Shown: positions 23,833-33,179 of the stretch, piece after piece
How the letters are laid out: the number at the start of each line of letters is the position of its first letter
Position numbering within the stretch: position 1 is the stretch's first letter
DNA from: Adlercreutzia sp. ZJ176
GTDB lineage: Bacteria; Actinomycetota; Coriobacteriia; Coriobacteriales; Eggerthellaceae
DNA length: 64,000 nt
Direction of reading: 5' to 3'
NCBI RefSeq assembly: GCF_011038975.1
Contig: NZ_JAAKEC010000017.1
Location: forward strand, 1-64,000
Translations under genes and position numbers: made by a program
The notes under the pieces: model-generated
The model's input: the letters and a program-made list of their open reading frames with translations, nothing else
The model's database searches: none
What the model was told of the DNA's origin: nothing

Positions 23833-25998
23833 TTAACCCTTACAAGCGTTGATGATGCCGTGAACGAAATCATAGGCGGCCGTGCCCGGGCTGAACGCAT
23901 CCGCGTTCTGCTCCGCAATGTAGAGGATGTTGCGCTGGACGGTGCCTCCGTACACCACGAACTGGTTGCCCGCGGAGTCCTTCAAGATGGCGTAGGACCG
24001 CATGGCCATGTCCCGTCTGTACTGCTCAGCAGAAGAGAAGCCCACAAGCACGTTAGTGTAGCTCTCGACGCCGTCCGCCTTGTTGAACACAGGGTTCTGC
24101 TTGCCCGCCACATACGCCTTGCCCCGGCTCACGCCCGGCGTGTCGAGAGTGAGGCTGCCGCCCTCGACGCGGTCGCTCCAAGCGAGCAGCGTACCCGTCT
24201 CGACGACGATGTAGCCGAGCACCCCACGGCCCGTAAGCGCGGACTTCGTCCCGCTCGCCATGCCCGTTATCATGCGGATGCCCTTCTTGCCGGTAATGCG
24301 GATGGAGCTGCCGGCGTACCTGAGGAGGTCATCAAAGCCGTAGTACCGTTTCGCCACGTATGAGCCGCCCTGCGCAGTGACGGTCCACACATACATATGC
24401 GTCGGATACACCGCGTGCGGGTCAGCCGAGGCGGAGTTGAACTCGTAGAGGGCCACCGAGTGCGCGCCCGAGCCCGCCACGTCGACGAACCCGTATCCGC
24501 CCTCCACCTTCAGAGGCTTCGCCACGCCGTCAACATACGCCACACCCGAGTTGACGAGGGAGCTCGGGACGTCGGCGAGGCTGAACTTGACGGAGGTCGC
24601 CTTGCTCGTCGCGCCGACCAGCTCGTTGATCATCCGCGTGAGGTCATCGCCGTAGGTCTGGCTGGTAGCCCACTTGCCCGTGAGGCCCTTGACAGTCGGA
24701 GCGCATCCGCGGGTGACGGTACCAGAGTCGAACGAACTCACGCGCGGATCGACGCACTCGTTCTTGAGAGGCTCCGTGGTGGCGTAAGCCTTGAGATGCT
24801 GAACCTGCGCGCGGAGGCCGATGCGGACGGCGTTGGCGCCATGCGAGCTGAAGTCAGCGCCCGCCGCACCGCCGTCAGTGGCTCCGAGCCCGCTGAAGTT
24901 GCACTGCTCAGCCTTGACCTGCCCGCCGAACCGGAGCCAGCCCGTCTCCTTCATGGACTGCGCGAACACGACCTCTGCGCGGACGCCCTCAGCAGCGGCC
25001 TCCTCGCTCACGATCCTGCAGAACTCCTCGATCGTCGCAGCTCCGTACTTCGCATAGGTGTCAGACGGATACGGATGCTTCTTCGAGTTGAACCAGGAGA
25101 CCATACGCTCAACGGACACATATGACGCGCCCATGATGGCAGGGTCGCTCTCGTAGGTGGACTCGACCTTGGTGGAGACTTCCTCACCCGTCTTCTCCAG
25201 GTTCGGGTCCGCCACCTCCTTCGAGAGACCGTAGTATGCGGCGATGCCCGTGGCATCTGCCACGCCTATCGACTTGCACCACGAGGCGTCACCCAGCTTG
25301 GCGGCGTCACCGGGATTCGTCAAGAAGCCGTGCTCGATGATGATGCCCGGAATCCCCTTCCAGCGGGACCAGTAGTTGATTCCGTACCAGTCGCAGATGC
25401 CGCCCGGATGGGGATAGTTCTCGCCGTCCGTGCAGTTACGCGTCTTCGTTCCGCGGTTGTAGAACCCGAGGGCGGACAAGTTGTTGAGGATGCTGTTCCC
25501 CAGGTTCCTCCCCGCCACGTGGGTCTCGTTGTACAGGTACGCGCTGCTGTTCGGAACCCAGACTTCGCTGCCGTTGGCCGAAGAGGCGCCCGCCGAGTTG
25601 CAGTGGAAGCTGATGATGACGTCAGCGCCCTGATCGACGCCAGACTGGACGCGCGGCTCAAGGCCGCGGCTGGCGCTGAACTGGGAGGTGAACACCACCT
25701 TCACGCCCGCGTAGGTTTTCAGCTCCTCGGCGCAGGCCTGCGCGATCCTCAGGTTAGCCGAAGCCTCCTCGACGCCGTTCCCCCAGGCACCTGGGTCATA
25801 CGCCCCGCTCCAAGGATCACGGCCATGCCCGACGTCGATGGCCACGACGAGTCCGTCGGAAGCCGCCTCAGCCGGACGCGGCGCAAACGTCGCAGGCAGA
25901 AGCGCCATGCTCAGAACGAGCAGAAGGCAGAGGGCCACCGAGACGGTTTTCTTTGCCCAAGCATTTGAGGACGACAGCTCACGAGTAATCAGATGCAT
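23833..25998 (-). CDS. Secreted N-acetylmuramoyl-L-alanine amidase / glucosaminidase
   Basis: The 721-residue protein has a Sec signal peptide (hydrophobic core ending ...PRPAEAA). An Amidase_3 domain follows (residues ~48-255) with zinc-ligand-type motifs VVAIDVGHG, NGVEEAS and ISFHCNS, and the catalytic-type Glu in IIIEHGFLTNP. A glucosaminidase-like domain at ~290-470 shows VVFAQSMKETGWLRFGG. The final ~240 residues are not recognised. It should cleave peptidoglycan at two bond types during remodelling. A hairpin at 26035-26074 isolates it from the upstream gene. Confidence 0.85.
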   Translation of the reverse strand: MHLITRELSSSNAWAKKTVSVALCLLLVLSMALLPATFAPRPAEAASDGLVVAIDVGHGRDPWSGAYDPGAWGNGVEEASANLRIAQACAEELKTYAGVKVVFTSQFSASRGLEPRVQSGVDQGADVIISFHCNSAGASSANGSEVWVPNSSAYLYNETHVAGRNLGNSILNNLSALGFYNRGTKTRNCTDGENYPHPGGICDWYGINYWSRWKGIPGIIIEHGFLTNPGDAAKLGDASWCKSIGVADATGIAAYYGLSKEVADPNLEKTGEEVSTKVESTYESDPAIMGASYVSVERMVSWFNSKKHPYPSDTYAKYGAATIEEFCRIVSEEAAAEGVRAEVVFAQSMKETGWLRFGGQVKAEQCNFSGLGATDGGAAGADFSSHGANAVRIGLRAQVQHLKAYATTEPLKNECVDPRVSSFDSGTVTRGCAPTVKGLTGKWATSQTYGDDLTRMINELVGATSKATSVKFSLADVPSSLVNSGVAYVDGVAKPLKVEGGYGFVDVAGSGAHSVALYEFNSASADPHAVYPTHMYVWTVTAQGGSYVAKRYYGFDDLLRYAGSSIRITGKKGIRMITGMASGTKSALTGRGVLGYIVVETGTLLAWSDRVEGGSLTLDTPGVSRGKAYVAGKQNPVFNKADGVESYTNVLVGFSSAEQYRRDMAMRSYAILKDSAGNQFVVYGGTVQRNILYIAEQNADAFSPGTAAYDFVHGIINACKG

Positions 25999-26034
25999 GT
26001 CAAATCCGTTCCACTACGCGAAACCAACAGAAAT

Positions 26035-26074
26035 GCGGCCCTCGAAAGCTCGCACGCAAGCTCTCGAGGGCCGC
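26035..26074 (-). terminator. Terminator-like hairpin downstream of the GT-C-like gene
   Basis: A 16-17-bp GC-rich stem with one mismatch (GCGGCCCTCGA... / ...TCGAGGGCCGC) lies between the stop at 26129 and the amidase start. Read leftward it is followed by ATTTCTGTTGGTTTCG, moderately T-rich. Confidence 0.6.
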
Positions 26075-26128
26075 GAAACAAGTGACTAGCTTGGTTAGTT
26101 TATCAGAGCAACGCACCTGTCCTGCGCC

Positions 26129-27880
26129 TTAAGCCAAATCACGAGAAACGAAACACAATCGCCCGAGCGCTTTGGCGGCACTTGGACAGCATCGACGCGA
26201 AGACAAGTCCCCGGCTCTCCGCCGTTTGCTTATGTCTGACTCCCGCTCTCGCAGCTCATGCCTACCAGGAGACTCGCATGGTTCTATTCTCTCGGACATC
26301 CTCCTTGATTGCATTCCCCGCCCGCGAAGGTGCCTCCCAAGTCTACTCCAGCCCAGAACAGCCAACACAATAAAATATGGCATATAGAGGAACAGGTATC
26401 TTGCCCTGCATTCGAATAGGGTCAAGAACACGCTCAGCATAAACAACGCAAGAAAGGCTACCGTTTCGCCATCATCTGGATTTCTCTTTAACACGCACAG
26501 CACAACGCCCAGCAGTACAAACATCCATACAATCTGAGCGATGGGCGCAAAATTTGCAGTGCGTTCTATTATGGGATTCGTATCGTCTATTCCATAAATG
26601 GATTTAAGCAATTCGCTTCGCCCGTGCGTGTCTAGGTAAAATGAACCCTCCATCTCCCATGCGAATGTGCCATCAGCATAATTGCTTAACGTCTTTTTTG
26701 TAAGCAGCTTAGCAACGCCAACAGGGCCCAATTTGTCAACGCGCTCGAGCCAAACTTGAATATTTCCCATCATCCTCTCATCAGCCCGCTCAAACGACAT
26801 CGAATAATAAACGTCGTCTTCGCTCCAAATCCCCATCGTTTCAGAGTTAAACCCCATCATAAGAAAATGCGTTGAAGAAAAAGCGGCGTTATCATCAATA
26901 CATAGATCAAAATCACTTACCCTTGACGTAACGTAAAACGCCAATCCGAGACTTAAGAAAACAGGGGCGAGGAGAGCAATCGTCTGCATCATTCCGGACT
27001 TGAGGTGCAAGTCGGCAGCAGAGCGAGCTCGACAGCAAAACCGAACACCCTCGACCACCAAAATCGCAAGAAACACGAAAAGAACGGTTGGCTTAATCGA
27101 ATACCCAACTACAGCGGAAAACGAGATGATAGACCATTTCAATATGCGCCGATCCACGCAAACATATGAGAACAGCAGCACCGTTGTCCAAAGCATGCCA
27201 TATGTGTCAGAATAAGGAACCAAAATCCAAGGCGAGAGCCCGACAAAAACGGAGCTCAACAGCAAAAACGCATAACCAACCCCACATCCCCCTAAACGTT
27301 TGGCAGCAAAAGAGGTCAGCGCTATCGAAGCGGTAGTACACAAACAACTGCCCACGACAACGCATAGATAACCGTTGTCGAACCCTAGCGAAGCCCCCCA
27401 ACTTGCAATGCGCGCGAATAAGCCCACTAAAAAAAGCTGATTAGGATAAGTTGAGTAATACAATGCGGGGGGATCGAAAATATTTGCGAGAATCGCTACA
27501 TCCCAGCCGGTAACAAACCAACACGATCTCACCACAAATGCCTGGACAACGAGAAGCATGATGGACGAGAATACGACAACTACGAAGAAGAGCCGATCGT
27601 TTTCCATCTTTACCGGCAAGCTGTATCGCGCTACAAGCCTTTTCGCATTTTGCAACAATAAAATGAATCCGAGGCCAACGAGAGCGGCAATCAAGACATA
27701 AGCAGGACTAAGAAAAGCAGCCTGCGCTTTACACGCATACGAAACAGCCGGAGAAAGAACGATAACCGCAATAACAACCAGCGCTATGTAGAGAATCCCA
27801 AGATTTCGAGCAACACGCAATATCGTGTCGCCGCAGCCAGTATCGCCGTCCTTCTTTCTAACGGTCATAAATCGCCCCAT
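26129..27880 (-). CDS. GT-C-like polytopic membrane protein
   Basis: The 583-residue protein has about 11-12 hydrophobic spans. An early loop reads FVTGWDVAILANIFDPPALYY then STYPNQLFLVGLF, a pattern found in Gram-positive GT39/ArnT-like membrane glycosyltransferases. It directly follows a GtrB-like gene that would supply polyprenyl-phosphate sugar, so the pair probably adds a side-chain sugar outside the membrane. The last ~55 residues are an Arg/Ser-rich cytoplasmic-looking tail. The region is visibly AT-richer than flanking genes. Confidence 0.7.
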   Translation of the reverse strand: MGRFMTVRKKDGDTGCGDTILRVARNLGILYIALVVIAVIVLSPAVSYACKAQAAFLSPAYVLIAALVGLGFILLLQNAKRLVARYSLPVKMENDRLFFVVVVFSSIMLLVVQAFVVRSCWFVTGWDVAILANIFDPPALYYSTYPNQLFLVGLFARIASWGASLGFDNGYLCVVVGSCLCTTASIALTSFAAKRLGGCGVGYAFLLLSSVFVGLSPWILVPYSDTYGMLWTTVLLFSYVCVDRRILKWSIISFSAVVGYSIKPTVLFVFLAILVVEGVRFCCRARSAADLHLKSGMMQTIALLAPVFLSLGLAFYVTSRVSDFDLCIDDNAAFSSTHFLMMGFNSETMGIWSEDDVYYSMSFERADERMMGNIQVWLERVDKLGPVGVAKLLTKKTLSNYADGTFAWEMEGSFYLDTHGRSELLKSIYGIDDTNPIIERTANFAPIAQIVWMFVLLGVVLCVLKRNPDDGETVAFLALFMLSVFLTLFECRARYLFLYMPYFIVLAVLGWSRLGRHLRGRGMQSRRMSERIEPCESPGRHELRERESDISKRRRAGDLSSRRCCPSAAKALGRLCFVSRDLA

Positions 27881-27883
27881 CCG

Positions 27884-28846
27884 CTATTTTCCCGACGAAA
27901 CCCATGTGCGCTCTTGTACTATGAAGCGAGGACGAGCTTTGGTCTCCAGATACACTTTTCCGACATACTCACCAATAACACCTAAGGCAAGAAGCTGCAA
28001 TCCGCCAAAAAAGCAAATCAAGCACGTTATACTAGCCCAGCCTGAAACGGATAAGCCAAAGAGTGCGGTAAATAAAGCCCATAGAACGCCAAGAAAGCCC
28101 AACAAGCTCAATGCAGCACCGCAAGAAGCTATAAGATGAACCGGTTTAATTGACAAACTCGTAATGCCATCAAAGGCAAGGCTTAGCATCTTGCTTAACG
28201 GGTAGTGACTCTCTCCTGCATAGCGCTCAGACCTCTCGTATTCAACGGTTGATGACGGAAACCCGACTAGGGGGACCAAGCCGCGCAAGAATAGATTCAC
28301 CTCCCCAAATTGAGCCAACCCATCAAGCGCTCGAGCACTCATGAGGCGAAAATCAGCATGGTTGAACACCACATCCGCTCCCATAGATTTCATGACGCGA
28401 TAAAAGCTCTCGGCAGAAATCCGCTTGAACGCAGTATCCGTTCTCCGACTAGACCGCACCCCATATACCACGTCGCTCCCGTCGAGAAATGCATCGACCA
28501 TACGACCTATTGTGGCTATGTCATCTTGCCCATCGCAATCAACGGTAATGCAGATGTCGCATTTGCCACGAGCCTCCATCATGCCGGCAAGAACCGCATT
28601 CTGGTGTCCCCTGTTGCGAGCAAGCGACATCCCTTCACACGGAGCCCTCTCCATCGATAGAGCTGAGATAATTTGCCATGTTGAATCATGCGAGCCATCG
28701 TCGACAAAGCAAATCTTGCTCTGAGAATCAACCCTGCCCGACAGGACAAGCTTTTCCAACTCATCAAAAAACAGCGGGGCCGTAAGCGGAAGAACTTTCT
28801 CCTCATTGAAGCAAGGAATGACAATCCAAAGCAACGGAGAGCTCAT
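27884..28846 (-). CDS. GtrB/DPM1-like polyprenyl-phosphate glycosyltransferase
   Basis: The 320-residue GT2 enzyme has WIVIPCFNEEKVLPL, FVDDGSHDST and TVDCDGQDD motifs, then two C-terminal membrane helices (about residues 230-285), as in bactoprenol glucosyltransferase GtrB. It would load a sugar onto undecaprenyl phosphate for the adjacent GT-C protein. The ATG follows GGGGG and the gene is three bases from its downstream partner. Confidence 0.88.
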   Translation of the reverse strand: MSSPLLWIVIPCFNEEKVLPLTAPLFFDELEKLVLSGRVDSQSKICFVDDGSHDSTWQIISALSMERAPCEGMSLARNRGHQNAVLAGMMEARGKCDICITVDCDGQDDIATIGRMVDAFLDGSDVVYGVRSSRRTDTAFKRISAESFYRVMKSMGADVVFNHADFRLMSARALDGLAQFGEVNLFLRGLVPLVGFPSSTVEYERSERYAGESHYPLSKMLSLAFDGITSLSIKPVHLIASCGAALSLLGFLGVLWALFTALFGLSVSGWASITCLICFFGGLQLLALGVIGEYVGKVYLETKARPRFIVQERTWVSSGK

Positions 28847-28861
28847 GCCGAAACCCCCATG

Positions 28862-31567
28862 TTAATACCCGTAATTTACACGTGCAAAGCCCCGCATAAT
28901 CGGATTGCTGCTAGACCAAATTGAATAAGAATTCCTTACGACTCGATTACCCATATTCCCCTCAATAACGGTCACGTATCCACCATGCACGCTTTCCACG
29001 ATTCCCACATGCGAAACGTATTCTCCACCAGGGAAAGGAGCCCATGTGTTAAAAACAAGATCTCCGCGCCTTGGACTCCAGGTTATTTTCCCTAAGCTCT
29101 TGTACTTGTAGTATGCCTCCTGCGGATAGGAAGTTAGGAGCCCCTCGGCGAAAGTCGGCTCCAGCCCAGCCTGGCGAAAGACATACCAGACGAAATCTTG
29201 GCACCAATAACCACGGCTACCGTTGATCAATGTGCCTCCTGCAGACAGCATAGCATTCTCAAACCGAGCCCCACCGTACGTTCCGATGTATGAAGATGCT
29301 GCAGAAAGAAGGTTGTTGATCTTTTCTGCAGGAGAGACATAGCGGGCCGGTTCCAGCATAAACGATTGGGCAAGCGATCCGTTTCGGCCGCTCACAACAG
29401 CTGATGATCCAGAAGCAACGGTGTCTCCGGCGAACGCAAGAGCCCTCCCTGACGACAGAGAGATGATTGTATATCCGCCTTTCATATCGGGGAGAATCTT
29501 CCAACGTTGATTGGATCCGTTATGCCATGCCCATTGGTTAACAAGGCCGCTAGCTTCTACAACGTCAAGGGCCTTCCCTGAATTGCACGACATAAAGCGG
29601 ACGACGTAATCCCCTTCGTTAACAGCATAAAACTTTTGCCACTCTTTCGATGCTCCCTTTGACCAAAAAACGCACTTCGCTCCATCGCCAACACTGCCGC
29701 CCGAGACGTCAAGCGCAATACCACGATTTGACGACGAAACGATTTGATAGGCTCCATCGCCAACAAAAGTTGACACTGGAATGAATTCTACCGAGAGAGC
29801 TTCATCGAACAAGCCCATGAATAGCTGAGAACCGCTTGAAAGTCCGGCTGATGAGCATACAAATTTTTGAGTTACAGTATTTTGCAGCAACCATCCACCT
29901 ATGTTAGAAGGAAGCAATCGCCAAGCATTCCCAACAGCAGCGCTTGAGTCGGAACCCCATTGAGCAAGCAGCGATTCATCCCCCTTTGGAAGGTCAACCA
30001 ATTCCTTGCCGTAGTTTGTCGAAGCCAATTTGAAGCTCCCGGAAGCGGAATGGGAGAGAAGCCACCTCTGCCACAGGCTTCCTCGATCGGTCCATAAGAT
30101 CACCTGAGCCCCGTCGGCAGAACTCGCATTCGCAACATCGAAAACCAGACGATCATCCGCGTTTGCAGCAATGGAATAATAGCCCTCCTGCAGAACGCTC
30201 GCGTCAACGAACCTGAACAATTGCCCTCTGCTGCCATCGGAAACCCACTGAGCTATGGAAGAACCTGACCTGGCAGAAACATCTTGAACGCCAAGGGCAA
30301 GACCGGAATGATGGGAGAGGATGCGATAATAGCCATCTTTGTCGGCAACAAGGATCCAGCGTTGATTCGCATTGCCGTTCTTGCTCCACTGGATAATGGG
30401 AGCACCGACATGCCTAGCGGCATCATACACGTCAAGCGAAAGGCCCGAATGAAGAGCGGCGATTTCATACATTCCGTCGTTTGTATAGGTTACTTTGAAC
30501 TTTTGCCAAGAACGTTGATTCGATTGCCACAACTCCAGCTTTGCTCCACCGCATTTCGACGCTGAAGTCACATCAAAAACCAAGCTGGAATCAAGAGCAG
30601 ATTGAATAATGTATGCACCATCAGCAAGAGTCTTTGACCCAGTGGGTTGAACGAACTCGGTCAATGCAAAACGCTGATTAAGGGATCCCGTGTCTTCCCA
30701 AACGATAATATTGGCTCCGTCGGAATACCTCCCGTACGCAACATCAAGAACCAATCCAGATAATGCGCTAATAAACGTATATGAACCATCGAAATTGCAG
30801 CGAATCCTCCACTTTTGATTACCTTGCCCATTTGGAGCCCACTGAATTACGTTAGCACCAGGCTCTTTTGAAGCCCATGCAACATCTAGGCTTTTTCCCG
30901 TACTTACGCAGACAATATCATAGAAACCAAGGCCATCAGAGGTAAGCATGAAGCGCTGCCAGTCACCGCAGTTCGAAGACCAAAGTTCAATATTGGCTCC
31001 CGAGTCAGGCGAAGCTCCCGTAACGTCAACTACAAAAGAAGCGCTTTGATACGCATGTATCGTATACACCCCGTCTTTGACGGGCGTCTCTTCACCTTGC
31101 GCAGTGCTTTCTTTAGAAGCAACAGGCCGTTGGTCATCGAAATGGTCAAGCGATATCGCGGAATCCTCTTCGCTTTGCCCCGAATCGCTTTCATTCGAAG
31201 CAGACGAAGGTGGGTTACCCTCATCCAAAGTGCAGCTCTGCAAATCTCCGCTCTCTCCCTCGGCCCCCGAGTTGACAGGAGGCAGGAGGCTTTCTTTCGC
31301 TCCATCAGGATCGCCATCGGTGGCAGCACCTTCATCTTCGTTAGCAGAAGCGCCTTCGTCCAAACACTCGACCCCCGGATTATTATCCAAAGGCAAACGG
31401 GTGCTTTCTTCAGACGCAATATTTGCCTCCCCCGTCAAGGAACCATCAGAAACGGAGCCAGAAGCATATGCAACACACGGGTTAAAAGCAAAACAAAAGC
31501 AAACCGCACAAACCGCAACGACCACGAAAGCGCAATTACGGCGCAAGCTTATATTTCCAAAACGCAT
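28862..31567 (-). CDS. Secreted protein: ricin-type lectin repeats plus C-terminal CHAP domain
   Basis: The ~901-residue protein has a signal peptide (FVVVAVCAVCFCFAFNPC), a Ser/Glu/Asp-rich linker of ~100 residues, then about 560 residues of RICIN beta-trefoil repeats with recurring Q-x-W-like units (NQKWRIR, NQRFAL, WQKFKV, NQRWILV). The C-terminal ~150 residues resemble a CHAP cysteine peptidase/amidase: WCQDFVWYVFRQAG (Cys) and YVSHVGIVESV (His). It is probably a wall hydrolase targeted by carbohydrate binding. The ATG at 31567 follows AGGG; seven upstream codons are possible but less likely. A minus-strand promoter-like TTGACA lies upstream. Confidence 0.85.
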   Translation of the reverse strand: MRFGNISLRRNCAFVVVAVCAVCFCFAFNPCVAYASGSVSDGSLTGEANIASEESTRLPLDNNPGVECLDEGASANEDEGAATDGDPDGAKESLLPPVNSGAEGESGDLQSCTLDEGNPPSSASNESDSGQSEEDSAISLDHFDDQRPVASKESTAQGEETPVKDGVYTIHAYQSASFVVDVTGASPDSGANIELWSSNCGDWQRFMLTSDGLGFYDIVCVSTGKSLDVAWASKEPGANVIQWAPNGQGNQKWRIRCNFDGSYTFISALSGLVLDVAYGRYSDGANIIVWEDTGSLNQRFALTEFVQPTGSKTLADGAYIIQSALDSSLVFDVTSASKCGGAKLELWQSNQRSWQKFKVTYTNDGMYEIAALHSGLSLDVYDAARHVGAPIIQWSKNGNANQRWILVADKDGYYRILSHHSGLALGVQDVSARSGSSIAQWVSDGSRGQLFRFVDASVLQEGYYSIAANADDRLVFDVANASSADGAQVILWTDRGSLWQRWLLSHSASGSFKLASTNYGKELVDLPKGDESLLAQWGSDSSAAVGNAWRLLPSNIGGWLLQNTVTQKFVCSSAGLSSGSQLFMGLFDEALSVEFIPVSTFVGDGAYQIVSSSNRGIALDVSGGSVGDGAKCVFWSKGASKEWQKFYAVNEGDYVVRFMSCNSGKALDVVEASGLVNQWAWHNGSNQRWKILPDMKGGYTIISLSSGRALAFAGDTVASGSSAVVSGRNGSLAQSFMLEPARYVSPAEKINNLLSAASSYIGTYGGARFENAMLSAGGTLINGSRGYWCQDFVWYVFRQAGLEPTFAEGLLTSYPQEAYYKYKSLGKITWSPRRGDLVFNTWAPFPGGEYVSHVGIVESVHGGYVTVIEGNMGNRVVRNSYSIWSSSNPIMRGFARVNYGY

Positions 31568-31625
31568 ATCGCACCCTGCCTTATACATGTTTTATAAGAA
31601 CCTAGACTACTGTTTCCTTTTTGTG

Positions 31626-31654
31626 CGATTATGTAGTTTAATCCTGTTTGTCAA
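31626..31654 (-). promoter_or_regulatory. Candidate promoter of the ricin-CHAP gene
   Basis: On the minus strand TTGACA (31654-31649) is followed 17 bases later by TAATCG (31631-31626). The -35 is perfect and the -10 poor. The region is the divergent gap between the ricin-CHAP and acyltransferase genes. Confidence 0.4.
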
Positions 31655-31684
31655 TGAAGTCGAGTTTAGAAGCTGCAGAACTAC

Positions 31685-32863
31685 ATGAACGGTCGTCCCC
31701 CTCTACCCCCATCCCATACCTTACATCATGGTGTTTCCTACGAAATGAAGCTCTTTTCAGCAACAGCAATGATTCTCGTAGTTGTTGGCCATTGCTCGTC
31801 TCAAGGTTTTGAGGGGCCGTTTGCACTGTTCCCCCCCTACAATTATCAAGTCGCTTCGTTCGTTTTCGTATCTGGCTACTTTTACAAAGAGAGCAGTGAG
31901 AACGATGTTCTTGCCTACGTTGCCAAAAAAGCAAAGCGTTTGCTTGTCCCCCTTCTCCTAATAGATATCGCCTATGGCGTTTTCATTTCGTTCGCTCATA
32001 AGACGTTAGGAATTCAGTACGGCGCGGAGCTGAGCTTTAACTCGGTTATAATCCAGCCATTCACCTCGGGCCACCAATTCTGGATCAACTGCCCCATGTG
32101 GTTTATCGCACCGCTTTTTTTCTGCGAAGTAAGTAATGTGGTTCTGCGAAAAGCGGCGGCGAGTATCGAAAATGGAGTTGCAAAAGAGTCCATTTTTTTA
32201 TTGCTATACTTGTGTGCAGGGGCAATAGCAATTCACACTGGAGGATCAGATGGCTTGGGCGAAAGCTGGCTGCTACTTCTGATGCGCACTTTTTTCTTTC
32301 TATCCTGCTTTGGAATGGGACGTTTTTATCGAACCGTGCTAGAACAACACGATACGCTTTCCAGCATTCCCTATTTCGCTCTTGTATTCGCCGTTCAGCT
32401 CATTTGCGCATGGCTTAATCATGGCAATTTATCATATTATCCATCTTGGTGCACGTTTCCCGGCAGCCCAACAATTACGCTTCTTTCCACGGCAGCTTGC
32501 ATCGCCTTTCTTCTCAGGCTATGCAGAATCATCGGCCCCCGTATTGGCAAAAGCAAGGGCGTTCTATGCATTGCCAATAACTCCTTTAGCATAATGTGCC
32601 ACCACATGTTGGGCTTCTTCCTTCTTAACACCATTTTCCTATTCTGCTCGACATATACGCCTATTTGCTCGTCATTCGACATCATCTCATTCCAAACAGT
32701 ATGGAACTATCACTACGATCCGCAATCATTGCCGCAATTTGCGAGCGTATACGTTGTTTTCGCAATAGCATTCTCCATCGGAATTCATAAAAGCTGGGTA
32801 GCGCTGAAATGTATGTTCCGAAATATAATACACGTTCGGCAAAGCCGAAGAACGACATGCTAG
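31685..32863 (+). CDS. Acyltransferase-3 family membrane O-acyltransferase (copy 1)
   Basis: The ~392-residue protein has about ten hydrophobic spans and the family hallmarks ILVVVGHCSS (active His) near residue 36 and FVFVSGYFYK, RLLVPLLL further on. Such enzymes O-acetylate or succinylate surface glycans. It is the only plus-strand gene in the low-GC island. An ATG 20 codons downstream (31745) is an alternative start; neither has a strong ribosome site. Confidence 0.8.
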   Translation: MNGRPPLPPSHTLHHGVSYEMKLFSATAMILVVVGHCSSQGFEGPFALFPPYNYQVASFVFVSGYFYKESSENDVLAYVAKKAKRLLVPLLLIDIAYGVFISFAHKTLGIQYGAELSFNSVIIQPFTSGHQFWINCPMWFIAPLFFCEVSNVVLRKAAASIENGVAKESIFLLLYLCAGAIAIHTGGSDGLGESWLLLLMRTFFFLSCFGMGRFYRTVLEQHDTLSSIPYFALVFAVQLICAWLNHGNLSYYPSWCTFPGSPTITLLSTAACIAFLLRLCRIIGPRIGKSKGVLCIANNSFSIMCHHMLGFFLLNTIFLFCSTYTPICSSFDIISFQTVWNYHYDPQSLPQFASVYVVFAIAFSIGIHKSWVALKCMFRNIIHVRQSRRTTC

Positions 32864-32870
32864 CTTTTAG

Positions 32871-33179
32871 AAACTTCCGATACTTTCCACTTCTAGCTCC
32901 GTCATCGCCGCTGGAGACCAGATCGACACGTTCGCTCCGACAGGCCGGCAGCCCTATCATCAAAGCGCGCAGGACATCGCAGCACGTTGCCAAACCTACA
33001 TCATCCACCCAGGGACCGCCATCCTTTCCACGCCGTCAGCCAAACGCACATTTACCCTATCAGGACAGCACACAGTGCCTATCGGCGAAGAATGGGGTTT
33101 GCACCGTGCGATTTTGCCGTACGTGCATAAAACAATATCCTGGCCAAGCATCCCACCGAAAAAAAGCCCAATGCAATAA
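32871..33179 (+). pseudogene. Open frame without start, possible gene remnant
   Basis: After the acyltransferase stop, one frame is open for 102 codons without an early ATG and reads like protein (VIAAGDQIDTFAPTGRQPYH ... TYIIHPGTAILSTP). It ends inside the 3' end of the convergent flippase gene. No family is recognised. It may be the C-terminal remnant of a deleted gene or a chance open frame. The 32864-33078 stretch holds nothing else. Confidence 0.25.
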
